A DNA stretch of 64,000 nt from an uncultured Clostridia bacterium (GCA_937895705.1 CALBKM010000011.1:1-64000), one strand, 5' to 3'. Shown: positions 53,752 through 63,631, counted from the first letter of the stretch. Program-made: numbers and translations. The notes: a model not told the origin generated them from the letters alone.

Positions 53752-54614
53752 TGTTAGCGATTTATAAAAAAGAATTACGCGCCTATTTCAATTCGATTGT
53801 CGGATGGCTGTTTCTGGCGTTTTTTCTGGCTTTTGTAGGGATTTATGTATATCTTTATAATCTGGTAAAAGGATATTCCTATATCGGATACGCATTGTCC
53901 AGTATTAACTTGATGTTCGTTCTCCTTATCCCGATGGTAACGATGCGAATTATGGCGGAGGAAAAACGACAGAAAACGGACCAGTTGCTTTTGACGGCTC
54001 CGATTCCGATTTGGAAGATTGTCCTGGGTAAGTATCTTGCGTTAGTAACTTTAACGGGAATTGCAATGCTGTTGATTTGTATTTATCCGTTGTTGTTTGC
54101 TCAGTTCGGTATTGTAAATTTCGGAATGTCTTATACTGCTGTTTTAGGCCTGTTTTTGCTTACTTGCGCTTACCTTGCAATCGGATTATTCATCTCCAGT
54201 CTGACGGAGTCTCAGGCCTTCGCTGCGGTAATGACGTTTATTGTGATTTTGGTTACCTGCCTTGCGGACGGTATTGCAAATCTGATTCCGCCGACAGCCA
54301 AGGCTGCGTGGATTACGTATTCCGTAATTTGGGCGTTGCTTGCAATCTGGATGTGGCGAGCTATGAAAAATGCGATTGTGGCATTGTCTGTTTTTGTAAT
54401 AGGAGAGAGTGCACTGACGGTTTTGTATTTGTTGAAGGGAACGGTGCTGGAAGGTACTGTGGGACATGTGCTCGGGGCTCTTTCCATTATGTCGGTATGC
54501 GACAAGACCATATCGGGTGTGTTTGAGCTCAGAATGCCGGTGTACTATTTGAGTATTGCTTTTGTTTTTTGTTTCTTAACGTATCAGAATATACGGAAGA
54601 GACGATACAGTTAA
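53751..54614 (+). CDS. ABC transporter permease (GldF-like)
   Basis: 287 residues with six or more membrane spans; start LAIYKKELRAYFNSIVGWLF and FVLLIPMVTMRIMAEEKRQKTDQLLLTAPI are signatures of the ABC-2 GldF-type permeases. Partner of the ATPase upstream. Substrate unknown; despite the Gld name, gliding is not implied in this lineage. Confidence 0.92.
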   Translation: MLAIYKKELRAYFNSIVGWLFLAFFLAFVGIYVYLYNLVKGYSYIGYALSSINLMFVLLIPMVTMRIMAEEKRQKTDQLLLTAPIPIWKIVLGKYLALVTLTGIAMLLICIYPLLFAQFGIVNFGMSYTAVLGLFLLTCAYLAIGLFISSLTESQAFAAVMTFIVILVTCLADGIANLIPPTAKAAWITYSVIWALLAIWMWRAMKNAIVALSVFVIGESALTVLYLLKGTVLEGTVGHVLGALSIMSVCDKTISGVFELRMPVYYLSIAFVFCFLTYQNIRKRRYS

Positions 54615-54627
54615 GGAGGAGAAAAGA

Positions 54628-56109
54628 ATGGAAAAGCAGAACGATAAGGGAAGTATGTCCCTGTTCAAAAAAATCGGTGTCTCCTTTAAAAGAAAGGGCT
54701 TTCGTTCCGGATTGTATGCTACGGTTACCAGTTTATTGGTGATTGTGGCGGTTGTAATCGTAAACCTGATTGCGTCCGCATCGGGAATTCAGAAGGATAT
54801 GACAACGGGAGGAGAGAAGTCTCTGACTGCCGAAACGGAAACGTTACTTTCCGAATTGGAGGATGACCTTACGTTTTACTATTTGACAAAGGAAGGACAG
54901 GATCTTACCTGGCTTGCTCCGTCCTTTGACATGTATATGGAGCTGTACCGGAATGCCAGCGATAAAATCACATTTGAGACCATTGATTTGTTACTGACAC
55001 CGAAGTTTGCTGAAAAATATACGGATAAAGCCGTGGTACAGCACAGTATTATTGTAGTTAATGAGGAAACCGGGTTAAGTAAATATATTTCGGTGCAGGA
55101 TATGGTACTGACAGAGACCACGATGGACACCAACACATTTCAATATGTGAATGTTCCGGTTGGTGTTGATATCGAAGGTCGGATTAATGCTGCGATTCGT
55201 TATGTAACCAGCGGTCAGCAGACGAATTTCTATGCGGTTTCCGGTCATGGGGAAAAAACGCTGGAAACGGAAGCAAAGAACTTGCTCGGAAAAGCCAATA
55301 TCAATTATAATGTTTTTGAGTCTATGACTGCGGACTGTGTTCCGGAGGATTGCGATGTTTTGTTTGTTACAGTGCCGGCCAACGATTACACGGATGCGGA
55401 ACTGGCCATGTTCAAAGCTTATGCAGACAAAGGCGGAGATTTTCTGATTCTTGCGGAAAAGCAACCGGGTGCGGAGAACTATGACAAGTTGTTGGCGTAT
55501 TGCGGTGTGCAGGTGGAGAATCGGGTGATTTTGGAAGGAGATTCCCAATACCATAATCCGGCAACCCAGTTGGAGCTTTACCCGGTAATCGAAACCGGTC
55601 ACGAAATTACCGCAAATTTATCCGGCGGAAACTATTTGCCGATTCGTAATGCGTATGCGTTGACTGTGGTAAAAGATGCGGATCGTGAAATTAAGATGTC
55701 CAAGTTGTTGACGACGTCCGAATCGGCTTATGCAAAGAATGTGTCCGACGGTAAGATTACCCTGGCTAAGGAGGACGGAGACCCGGTGGGACCGTTCTAT
55801 GTCGGTGTATATTTGAAGAATACGGAAACAAAGTCGGAAGCGGTGGTAATTTCCGGTGGTTATGCATTCAAGGATGATTACGTAAAATTGAGTAACTATG
55901 CCAACGGCGGTTTGTTAACCGACAGTGTGAATTATATGACGGAAGCTACATCGGTGTCTACGGTTCGTACGATTGCGTTTGAGTCCGAGGAGATGTTGAC
56001 AATTAATGCTGCGCAGGCAAATTCCATAGCGGTAGTGCTGGTGATTGTAATTCCGGTGCTTTTAATCGGAACCGGCATTTTTGTGATGCTTCGCAGAAGA
56101 AATCGTTAA
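54628..56109 (+). CDS. GldG-like ABC transporter auxiliary protein
   Basis: 493 residues. N-terminal span (LYATVTSLLVIVAVVIVNLI) and C-terminal span (AVVLVIVIPVLLIGTGIFVML) enclose a large external domain of the ABC-transport auxiliary type (LTAETETLLSELEDDLTFYYL, YAVSGHGEKTLE, YTDAELAMFKAYADKGGDFLIL). Likely part of the export complex made with the two genes upstream. AAGGAGGAG precedes the ATG. Confidence 0.9.
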   Translation: MEKQNDKGSMSLFKKIGVSFKRKGFRSGLYATVTSLLVIVAVVIVNLIASASGIQKDMTTGGEKSLTAETETLLSELEDDLTFYYLTKEGQDLTWLAPSFDMYMELYRNASDKITFETIDLLLTPKFAEKYTDKAVVQHSIIVVNEETGLSKYISVQDMVLTETTMDTNTFQYVNVPVGVDIEGRINAAIRYVTSGQQTNFYAVSGHGEKTLETEAKNLLGKANINYNVFESMTADCVPEDCDVLFVTVPANDYTDAELAMFKAYADKGGDFLILAEKQPGAENYDKLLAYCGVQVENRVILEGDSQYHNPATQLELYPVIETGHEITANLSGGNYLPIRNAYALTVVKDADREIKMSKLLTTSESAYAKNVSDGKITLAKEDGDPVGPFYVGVYLKNTETKSEAVVISGGYAFKDDYVKLSNYANGGLLTDSVNYMTEATSVSTVRTIAFESEEMLTINAAQANSIAVVLVIVIPVLLIGTGIFVMLRRRNR

Positions 56110-56121
56110 CAGGGAGGGTAC

Positions 56122-57138
56122 ATGGAAGAGAGAGAAGAAAGACTGCAGCGTTTGAGACGTTTAAAACGCAAGAGAATCTATACAGTTGTAGGATTATGTG
56201 CGGCACTGTGCCTTTTGGTCGGAGGCTATTACGGTCTGACGCTTTATAACAAGAGGGTTGCAGCGGAAGAAGCACGAAAAGAAGAAGAGAGAAAAGCGGC
56301 TTCCTCAACGGAAACCGAAATAACGGGGTTTTCATTAACGGAAGTAAATGAGATTGAGTTTTCCACGGAGGAAGCATCGTATCACTTTGCATGGATAGAA
56401 GAAGATAAGTTCGGAAGCTGGGTCAGAATCGGCCAGGAGGATTTTCCGACCAATGAAGAGAAAGTACAGACAATCATTAACAGCTTTTGCGGTTTGAAGG
56501 GTACCTCTAAAATGGTATTGGAAGAAGTGGACCCGGCAGATTTCGGTCTGGAGGACACAAAACTGACCTCTAAACTTACATTGACCGACGGTACGGAGCA
56601 TAAGTTCCGTTTGGGAGATGAAGCGCCGTATTCCTCGGGGTACTACTTGTTGTATGAAAATACCGGAGAAATATTTGTGGTGGCGTCCGTTGTTCATACA
56701 CAGCTGACAACAAAGGAAATAAAGCTGGTGCAGGGAGAAACTTTTCCGAGTGCGGAAGCGGAATCCATTACGGAACTTCGGATTGAAGTAAGAGACGGGG
56801 AAACCGTTTCCTACGTTCCGGAAACGGCAGAGGACGGAACAGTGACTTACCCGCCGATTTTTTATGACAGTATGCGGTTCGTGGCATCCACCATACAGGA
56901 GTATAATTGTACCGACTTCGCAAAGTACGGTCTGGATGATCCATATGTTACCGTAACCATAGATTATGTGGGTTATGTGTTTACCGACCAGGGCTTGCTG
57001 ACCAGAGAACCGTGTACCATGGTGTTAGAAATCGGTGACAAGACGGTAAGTGACAACTATTTTGTACGTGTGGACGGCAGTGATTTCGTTTATATCATGG
57101 TTGCGGCACAGGCAAAGAAATATCTTCCGAATCAGTAA
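56122..57138 (+). CDS. DUF4340 domain protein
   Basis: 338 residues, one N-terminal membrane span (IYTVVGLCAALCLLVGGYYGL) then repeated beta-rich modules typical of DUF4340 (ITGFSLTEVNEIEFS, PADFGLEDTKLTSKLTLTDG, FAKYGLDDPYVTVTIDY). This domain regularly accompanies GldG-like proteins, consistent with a role at the outer face of the same transporter. AGGGAGGG precedes the ATG. Ends at a shared terminator. Confidence 0.9.
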   Translation: MEEREERLQRLRRLKRKRIYTVVGLCAALCLLVGGYYGLTLYNKRVAAEEARKEEERKAASSTETEITGFSLTEVNEIEFSTEEASYHFAWIEEDKFGSWVRIGQEDFPTNEEKVQTIINSFCGLKGTSKMVLEEVDPADFGLEDTKLTSKLTLTDGTEHKFRLGDEAPYSSGYYLLYENTGEIFVVASVVHTQLTTKEIKLVQGETFPSAEAESITELRIEVRDGETVSYVPETAEDGTVTYPPIFYDSMRFVASTIQEYNCTDFAKYGLDDPYVTVTIDYVGYVFTDQGLLTREPCTMVLEIGDKTVSDNYFVRVDGSDFVYIMVAAQAKKYLPNQ

Positions 57139-57146
57139 AAAATAAC

Positions 57147-57170
57147 AGGGACTGCGTTTGCAGTCCCTTT
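57147..57170. terminator. Terminator between convergent genes
   Basis: GGGACTGC pairs with GCAGTCCC, loop GTTT, with TTT on the right and an A-rich run on the left; probably serves both strands. Confidence 0.85.
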
Positions 57171-57184
57171 ACGTTTGCCTGATT

Positions 57185-57823
57185 TTAATATCCCAATTCC
57201 TCTCCGACCAAAATGACTTTGATACGTCCCGGAACACGGGATTTTCTTGTGACAACGAATTCACAGCACATACAGTCCGGAGAGTAACAATCGTGGCACT
57301 TTCCGTATTTGGAACAAGGAGTGGAGAGACCAAGACGTACACCGTTCGGCGGTGCAGCCATATTGCGGACGCGGTCGAAACCGGATTTTACGTCAGGGAC
57401 GATTTTATTCATTCCCACAATCAGGATTACGTTTTTCGGTCCGGTAATCAGGCAGGCAACCCGGTTGCCGTTACCGTCGATGTTCACCAGTTCTCCGTCC
57501 AGAGTAATTGCATTGCTGCTCATAAAATAGTAGTCTGCGGTAACCGTTTTTGCGTAAAGCTCCCGCTGTTCCTCGGGAGTTTTGGCAGTACTGCGGTCAT
57601 ACAGAATGCAGTCGGAGGTTTTGAGAGCGTCGAACAGACCGATTTCCGTACAGGACATGGAGCCGCCCCAGGAAACGGTACATCCCGGAGTCAGAAAACG
57701 AAGTGCGGTAGCCAGAGCTTCTTCTTTGTCGGTACAGTAGTAGCCTTCGATGCCGCGGCGGTTAAATGCTTCGATTAAGCTTTCGGCAAGATTTTCATAG
57801 GTTTGTTGCTTCGGTGTGGCCAT
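57185..57823 (-). CDS. LUD domain protein (lactate-utilisation/LutC-like)
   Basis: 212 residues of the LUD (former DUF162) family: GCTVSWGGSMSCTEIGL, LYDRSTAKTPEEQRELY, DYYFMSSNAITLDGELVNIDGNGNRV, GPKNVILIVGMNKIV. A C-terminal Cys group (CSKYGKCHDCYSPDCMCC) may bind a metal cluster. Stand-alone members of this group are common in Clostridia and are often called lactate utilization protein without proof; no lutA/lutB lies nearby. Convergent with the DUF4340 gene. Confidence 0.87.
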   Translation of the reverse strand: MATPKQQTYENLAESLIEAFNRRGIEGYYCTDKEEALATALRFLTPGCTVSWGGSMSCTEIGLFDALKTSDCILYDRSTAKTPEEQRELYAKTVTADYYFMSSNAITLDGELVNIDGNGNRVACLITGPKNVILIVGMNKIVPDVKSGFDRVRNMAAPPNGVRLGLSTPCSKYGKCHDCYSPDCMCCEFVVTRKSRVPGRIKVILVGEELGY

Positions 57824-57924
57824 ATGGGGTACCCCTTTCTGTGTATAGTATCTTGTTTGTCATGTTATCTGTATTCAGTTTACCGCACTATGAAAAGAAG
57901 TGCAACGATATTTTTGAACAATGG

Positions 57925-57953
57925 TTGCAAAGTGGAAAGGAAATTGATAAAAT
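57925..57953 (+). promoter_or_regulatory. Promoter of the sulfotransferase-like gene
   Basis: TTGCAA (57925-57930), 17-bp spacer, TAAAAT (57948-57953). Transcription would begin near 57960, which excludes the in-frame ATG at 57958 as a start. Confidence 0.7.
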
Positions 57954-57987
57954 AAGAATGAGAGAGTCTGTAAAGGAGGGCGACTGC

Positions 57988-59724
57988 TTGAAAAATACAG
58001 CGTTAAAAGTATTACTTGCCATGACGATTGTCAGCAGCCTGTTTTTGTGTCTGCTTTTGTTTTTATTGTTAAAACGCGGAACCGGCGACGGGAAAAACGT
58101 GTCGAAGCTGAAAGAGTTTCAGGAGCAGTACGAGGAGCATAACACGGATTCCAAAACAATTGCACCTTTTGTATATCAGGATTTTTCAAAAACAGATTCT
58201 GCAGAGGGGCTTTACGATACAGCAAGGCATACCGAGGTATATGAGCGCATCGAGTCCTTAAAGAGGGACAGCGGCTATACGCAGGAGAGCCCGCTTGTGA
58301 TATATAATCCTTACGGAATAAATGCCCATTCGGTATACGTATATTTCAGAACACAGAATCCGATGAAGGCTTCCTATCGTGTCAGTGTACAGTCGGAAGG
58401 GATTCCGACATTTACCGCACCGTGTTACGCAGAAGAGTCTTATTCCACAGAGCATGAATATTTGCTGTTGGGTCTTACCGCAGAACAGAGCAACCGTATT
58501 TCCCTTGTGTTGGAGGATGAAGAAGGGAACCACTGTGTCCGGACCTTCTATGTGACGGCAGGAAGTCGTATGGGTATCGGAAAAGAGATGTTGGAGGTAG
58601 AGAGAGGAAGCAGCCGAGAGGCATTGTCCGACGGACTGTTTGCACATTTCGGGAATGTTAACGGAACAAAAGAAGCGATACAGCTTTATGATAATGAAGG
58701 AGTTTTGCGCAGCGAGTTCCCGTTGTTGTCCGGAAGCGGAAAACGTCTGCTGTTTTTCGAAAACCGGATGTATTATAACATTTCCGACACTCGGATTGCG
58801 GCGGTAAATCGCTTCGGACGTTCGGAACGGGTGTATTCCGTGGATGGGTATACCATCGGGGCGGATTATTGTCTGGATGAAGCACAAAAGAAGCTTTTGG
58901 TGATTGCAAGTAAAAAGGGAACGGGGGACGCCACGGCTTCCGTAAACGATATTTTACTTTCCGTGGATCTGATTTCCGGAGACGTAAAAGAGTTGCTGGA
59001 TATGGGCGTTGTTTTAAGAGAGTACAAAGAGCTTTGTAAAAAGAACGAAGACGGGGTGCTTGACTGGCTCGGTTTGAATTCCGTGCAGATATGGAATGAA
59101 ACGGGAGTGCTTTTGGGAGCAAGAGAGCCGTCGGCGGCGTTTAAGGTGAAGGATATTTACGGAATTCCGATGTTGGAGTATATAATCGGAGAAGAAGCAA
59201 TGTTTACCCAGACGGGTTATGAAGGGAATCTGCTTACAAAAGAGGATGATTTTGAGCCTTTTGTAGGGGCGAATACCTTTACCTGTGTGAAAGAAGAACT
59301 GATGCCGTCGGGCGTATATGAGTTGTATTTATACGACAACCACGTGGCCGGAACGGAGAGTCGTCCGGAGTTTGACTACAATGGGATGGCGTCCGATTTG
59401 GGAAGTTCCATGAAAAAGGGAAAGAATTCTTTCTTTTGCCGGTATCTGGTGAATGAGACGGCAAGAACCTGGGAGTTGTTGGAGGCGACCCCGGTGGATT
59501 ACTCGGGCTATTACGGAAGCGCACAGGTGACGGAGGACGGGCACTTGATTACGGATACGGCAGGCCGGTTTGCCTATAACGAGTTTGACGGTGAAAGGGT
59601 TTTGATTCGTAAGTTTACGGCCGCCGGGACGGAATATCTCGGACGTGTGTTTAAGTACGATTTCAAAGGATTTTTCTTTGCATCGGAGGAGGGCACAAAG
59701 CCGGCAGAAACAGAGAAAGAGTAG
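57988..59724 (+). CDS. Membrane-anchored protein resembling arylsulfotransferase (ASST) family
   Basis: 578 residues from TTG 57988, chosen because AAAGGAGGG (57972-57980) lies 7 nt upstream and the promoter fixes transcription after 57958. One membrane span at about 5-30, an Ig-like domain (SPLVIYNPYGINAHSVYVYF to about 190) and a beta-propeller-like rest with repeated strand-turn units (LLFFENRMYYNISDTRIAAV, DILLSVDLISGDVKELL). The plan resembles bacterial ASST proteins, but I could not identify their catalytic His with confidence, so function stays open. Confidence 0.65.
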   Translation: MKNTALKVLLAMTIVSSLFLCLLLFLLLKRGTGDGKNVSKLKEFQEQYEEHNTDSKTIAPFVYQDFSKTDSAEGLYDTARHTEVYERIESLKRDSGYTQESPLVIYNPYGINAHSVYVYFRTQNPMKASYRVSVQSEGIPTFTAPCYAEESYSTEHEYLLLGLTAEQSNRISLVLEDEEGNHCVRTFYVTAGSRMGIGKEMLEVERGSSREALSDGLFAHFGNVNGTKEAIQLYDNEGVLRSEFPLLSGSGKRLLFFENRMYYNISDTRIAAVNRFGRSERVYSVDGYTIGADYCLDEAQKKLLVIASKKGTGDATASVNDILLSVDLISGDVKELLDMGVVLREYKELCKKNEDGVLDWLGLNSVQIWNETGVLLGAREPSAAFKVKDIYGIPMLEYIIGEEAMFTQTGYEGNLLTKEDDFEPFVGANTFTCVKEELMPSGVYELYLYDNHVAGTESRPEFDYNGMASDLGSSMKKGKNSFFCRYLVNETARTWELLEATPVDYSGYYGSAQVTEDGHLITDTAGRFAYNEFDGERVLIRKFTAAGTEYLGRVFKYDFKGFFFASEEGTKPAETEKE

Positions 59725-59744
59725 AGAGAAAGTGAGTCCGGGTT

Positions 59745-61865
59745 ATGGGAAAAAGTTTATTTATTGCAGAAAAGCCGAGCGTGGCGCAGGAATTTGCGAA
59801 AGCACTTCCGTATCAGTTTTCACGCAAGGACGGATATATGGAAGCGTCGGAAGCGGTGGTAACCTGGTGTGTTGGGCACTTGGTCACCATGAGCTATCCG
59901 GAAAGCTATGACCCGGCACTCAGACAGTGGCGTTTGGAGACCATACCCTTTTTGCCGGAGGAATTCCGCTATGAGGTGATTCCGGCGGTGGCAAAGCAGT
60001 TTCAGATTGTAAAAGGCCTGCTTTGCAGAGCGGATGTAGAATGTATTTACGTCTGCACCGACTCCGGACGGGAGGGGGAATACATATACCGGCTGGTGGA
60101 TCGTATGGCGGAGGTTCCTGCAGATAAGGAACGAAAGCGGGTTTGGATCGATTCCCAGACAGAGGAAGAGATTTTACGTGGAATAAAAGAGGCCAAGCCT
60201 CTTGCGGAATATGATGCCTTAAGCGATGCCGCATATTTGCGTGCCAAAGAAGATTATTTGATGGGAATCAATTTTTCACGGGTGCTGACGTTAAAGTACG
60301 GTACTGCAGTACGTAATTTCCTGCGTGCCGAGAAAAATCAGGCAATTTCCGTGGGAAGGGTTATGACCTGTGTGTTGGGAATGGTGGTGCGAAGAGAACG
60401 GGAAATCAGAGCATTTGTCAAAACCCCGTTTTATCGGGTGTTGTCGAAACTTTCTGCGGGGGAGGCAGTGTTTGAGGCCGAATTCCGGGCGGTGAAAGGG
60501 TCGAAGTACGAAGATTCCCCGAAGTTGTATAAAGAAAACGGATTTCGGAACAAAGAAGATGCCATGGCCCTTATAACGGAATTGAATGTTCCTGCGGGAC
60601 CGGTTTTTGAGGAGATTACCGAGAAGGAAAAGCAGATTACCGTACAGCGTGCGGCGGACGGATCGGAAGCTGTGGTAGAGCAGATTGAGAAAAAGCAGGA
60701 AAAGAAGAATCCTCCGTTATTGTTTAATCTGGCAGAGCTTCAGAATGAATGTGCAAAGCTGTTTAAAATCAGTCCGGACGAGACGTTAAAAATCGTACAG
60801 GAGTTATACGAAAAGAAGCTGGTGTCGTATCCACGTACCGATGCCAGAGTACTTTCCACTGCAGTAGCGAAGGAAATCGCAAAGCATATCGGCGGGTTAA
60901 AGAATTATACACCGGCAGCGGGTTTCGCGGAACATATTTTACAAACCGGAAGCTATAAAGGCCTGGAAAAGACCCGGTATGTCAATGACAAGCAGATTAC
61001 GGACCATTACGCTATTATTCCGACGGGGCAGGGCATTTCCGCATTGTCTTCCGTGTCAACCACGGCGAAACGGGTATATGCGACGATTGTAAAGCGTTTT
61101 TTAAGTATTTTTTATCCGGCGGCAGTGTACCGGAAGGTGGCGCTTACGGTAAAAATCGGAGAAGAGTCCTTCTTTGCAAGCTTTAAGGTTCTGGCAGAGG
61201 AAGGTTATCTTGTGTTGTATAAGAAGCCTGCGGAAAAGAAAGATGGAGAAGGCTCCGGAGGAGCAGGGAAACCGGAAGACGGAAAAGCGGAAGGCGAGAA
61301 GCCTGAAGATACGGACGGTGAGCTGACTTGCGGAGCGGAGATGCTGGAAGCTCTTAAGGATATGAAAAAGGGAAGCAAACTTCCGGTATCGTTATTTTCC
61401 ATCAGGGAAGGAGAAACCGCAGCACCGAAACGCTATAATTCCGGTTCTTTGATTCTGGCGATGGAAAATGCGGGTCAGTTTATCGAGGACGAGGAACTGC
61501 GTGCCCAGATTAAGGGCAGCGGAATCGGTACCAGTGCGACCAGAGCGGAGATTTTAAATAAACTGGTAAAGATTGAATACCTGGCCCTCAATAAAAAGAC
61601 GCAGATTATCACTCCGACATTATTGGGAGAAATCATTTTTGAGGTGGTAAATGCGTCAATCCGTTCCCTGCTGAATGCGGAATTGACCGCCAGCTGGGAA
61701 AAAGGACTTACCTATGTGGCGGAAGGAAGTATCGGAAGCGAGGAATACATGGGGAAGCTGGAAAGCTTTGTCAGACGCATGACGGACGGCGTAAAAGGCC
61801 TGAATAACCAAAGTGTATTGCACAGCCGTTTTTCGGAGGTTGCAGGGTATTACGGCAGTAAATAA
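59745..61865 (+). CDS. topB: DNA topoisomerase III
   Basis: 706 residues, type IA topoisomerase. Toprim: LFIAEKPSVAQEFAKAL and CTDSGREGEYIY; active-site Tyr362 in SYPRTDAR; DHYAIIPTG; GIGTSATRAEIL. A low-complexity Gly/Glu/Lys/Pro insert lies around residues 500-527, and no C-terminal zinc fingers are present. It relaxes negative supercoils and decatenates DNA. 20 bases after the preceding gene, so possibly co-transcribed with it. Confidence 0.96.
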   Translation: MGKSLFIAEKPSVAQEFAKALPYQFSRKDGYMEASEAVVTWCVGHLVTMSYPESYDPALRQWRLETIPFLPEEFRYEVIPAVAKQFQIVKGLLCRADVECIYVCTDSGREGEYIYRLVDRMAEVPADKERKRVWIDSQTEEEILRGIKEAKPLAEYDALSDAAYLRAKEDYLMGINFSRVLTLKYGTAVRNFLRAEKNQAISVGRVMTCVLGMVVRREREIRAFVKTPFYRVLSKLSAGEAVFEAEFRAVKGSKYEDSPKLYKENGFRNKEDAMALITELNVPAGPVFEEITEKEKQITVQRAADGSEAVVEQIEKKQEKKNPPLLFNLAELQNECAKLFKISPDETLKIVQELYEKKLVSYPRTDARVLSTAVAKEIAKHIGGLKNYTPAAGFAEHILQTGSYKGLEKTRYVNDKQITDHYAIIPTGQGISALSSVSTTAKRVYATIVKRFLSIFYPAAVYRKVALTVKIGEESFFASFKVLAEEGYLVLYKKPAEKKDGEGSGGAGKPEDGKAEGEKPEDTDGELTCGAEMLEALKDMKKGSKLPVSLFSIREGETAAPKRYNSGSLILAMENAGQFIEDEELRAQIKGSGIGTSATRAEILNKLVKIEYLALNKKTQIITPTLLGEIIFEVVNASIRSLLNAELTASWEKGLTYVAEGSIGSEEYMGKLESFVRRMTDGVKGLNNQSVLHSRFSEVAGYYGSK

Positions 61866-61889
61866 TTTTAAAGATAAAGGAAATAGTGT

Positions 61890-63521
61890 ATGTATCAGTT
61901 TTGTGTATCGATTCAGTATGTAGGGATTATATTATGTTTGTTGGGCTTGGTGTACCTGCTGAAGCAGTGGCCGTCGAGACCGCAGTCTATTATGCTGTTT
62001 TTGGGAATGGCGATATTGGTGTATTCCATCGGATATTTGTTTGAAATAACCTCCGATTCTCTGGGAGAAGCTCTGATGGCAACCAAAATCAGCTATATGG
62101 GAAAAGTATATATCCCGCCGTTAGCGTTTTTGTTTGTGCTTTATTATTACAGAATCAATATTTCTAAAAAACTGGTGTTGGCGACCGTTGCTGCTCATAC
62201 CATGTTGTTGGTGCTTATTTTGACATGTGAGCATCATGATTTCTTTTATACGAACATAGGTTTTGCCAAGGAGGGGCTTTTCCCGCACCTGGTACACTGG
62301 CATGGGGTAGGGTATGTTGCTTATATGGCGCTGGTGCTTTGCTATGGTGTGATTATGCTGATTGTTTGTATCCTGCAGTATTTACGGGCGAAGTCGAAAG
62401 AAAAAGAGAAAGCGTTGTATCTGCTAATCATGGTATTGTGTCCGGTGTTCGGACTGGTATTGTATTTGTCCGGAATTACACAAGGATATGATGTTACGGC
62501 AGTGGGCTATATTTTTTCCGGTGTGATTTTACTTGTTTCGATTTTTCGCTATGACTTTTTCGATACCGTTAATCTGGCGAAGAATTATGTGGTGGAAAAC
62601 CTTGCGGACGGTCTGGTGGTGTTGGGAACGCAAGGGGAGTTTGTTTATGCCAATGCACCGGCGCTTGCGTTGTTTCCGGCTCTTGTAACAAAGGAGTACG
62701 AAGGGGCGGTAGAAGAGATAAGGGGATTTTGTACAAGCGGCAAACGGTTGCATACCAATCAAAAGGTGTACCGGGTATCGGAGCGTGAGATTTTAAAAGA
62801 TAACAAACTGCGAGGTAAGATGTATTATCTTCAGGAGGTAACGGACAGTTATAATTATACGGTAAAACTGGAAGCGGAAGTAAGGGATAAGGCCTTGGAG
62901 TTATTTAATTCCCATCATTCCCTGATTGTCAGCCTTGCCAATATGGTAGAGGCGAGAGACGGTGTTACGGGTCAGCATGTCAAACATACCAGTCGCTATG
63001 TAGAGATTATGGCGCGTGCGTTAAAGAAAAGGGAAAAATATAAAGAGACGATGAGTAACTCATATATTTCCGTGCTATGCGAGGCGGCACCGCTTCATGA
63101 TATCGGAAAGATTTCCATGAAGGACTCCATTCTCCGAAAGGAAGGTTCCCTGAATACGGAGGAATTGAAGTCGATTCAGACGCATCCGGCCATTGGTGCG
63201 CAGATTATTGATACCGTGCTGGAAGAGTCGGGGAACAGCGAATATTTGCTTGCTGCAAAGGAGATGGCATACTGTCATCATGAAAGATGGGACGGCAACG
63301 GATACCCGCAGGGGCTGAAGGGAGAGGAGATTCCGTTAAGTGCCAGAATTATGGCAATTGCCGATGTGTATGATGCGCTTCGTTCCGAGCGGAGCTATAA
63401 AACCGCATATTCCAAAGAAGTGGCAAAACAGATTATCTCCGATGAGTCGGGAAAGCAGTTTGATCCGGAACTGGTGCAGGTGTTTTTGGAGTGCCTGACG
63501 GAGATTGAAGCGGTACATTAG
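61890..63521 (+). CDS. 7TM-sensor HD-GYP phosphodiesterase
   Basis: 543 residues. N-terminal 7TM region (about 1-220; same general type as in the kinase at 48752), a short PAS-like part (NLADGLVVLGTQGEFVYANA), a coil, then HD-GYP: ARDGVTGQHVKHTSRY, HDIGK with His403-Asp404, HHERWDGNGYPQGLKGEEIP, ARIMAIADVYDAL. The GYP signature and HD residues are intact, so c-di-GMP (or related cyclic dinucleotide) hydrolysis is expected. No GGDEF partner is seen in the window. Confidence 0.93.
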   Translation: MYQFCVSIQYVGIILCLLGLVYLLKQWPSRPQSIMLFLGMAILVYSIGYLFEITSDSLGEALMATKISYMGKVYIPPLAFLFVLYYYRINISKKLVLATVAAHTMLLVLILTCEHHDFFYTNIGFAKEGLFPHLVHWHGVGYVAYMALVLCYGVIMLIVCILQYLRAKSKEKEKALYLLIMVLCPVFGLVLYLSGITQGYDVTAVGYIFSGVILLVSIFRYDFFDTVNLAKNYVVENLADGLVVLGTQGEFVYANAPALALFPALVTKEYEGAVEEIRGFCTSGKRLHTNQKVYRVSEREILKDNKLRGKMYYLQEVTDSYNYTVKLEAEVRDKALELFNSHHSLIVSLANMVEARDGVTGQHVKHTSRYVEIMARALKKREKYKETMSNSYISVLCEAAPLHDIGKISMKDSILRKEGSLNTEELKSIQTHPAIGAQIIDTVLEESGNSEYLLAAKEMAYCHHERWDGNGYPQGLKGEEIPLSARIMAIADVYDALRSERSYKTAYSKEVAKQIISDESGKQFDPELVQVFLECLTEIEAVH

Positions 63522-63571
63522 AAGGAGCAGAAGATAAATTACAAAAAATCTGAAAAAAGAAAAAATACTGC

Positions 63572-63600
63572 TTGACAAACCAAATATTATTTAATATAAT
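63572..63600 (+). promoter_or_regulatory. Promoter of the tRNA operon
   Basis: TTGACA (63572-63577), 17-bp spacer, TATAAT (63595-63600): full consensus in both hexamers. Confidence 0.92.
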
Positions 63601-63631
63601 ATCAAACGTACCGTTCGAAAAGATTTGGTTC

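Noticed and set aside
57766..57987. Upstream extension of the sulfotransferase-like gene
   Set aside because: It runs over the 5' end of the opposite-strand LUD gene and over the predicted promoter, with no ribosome site.
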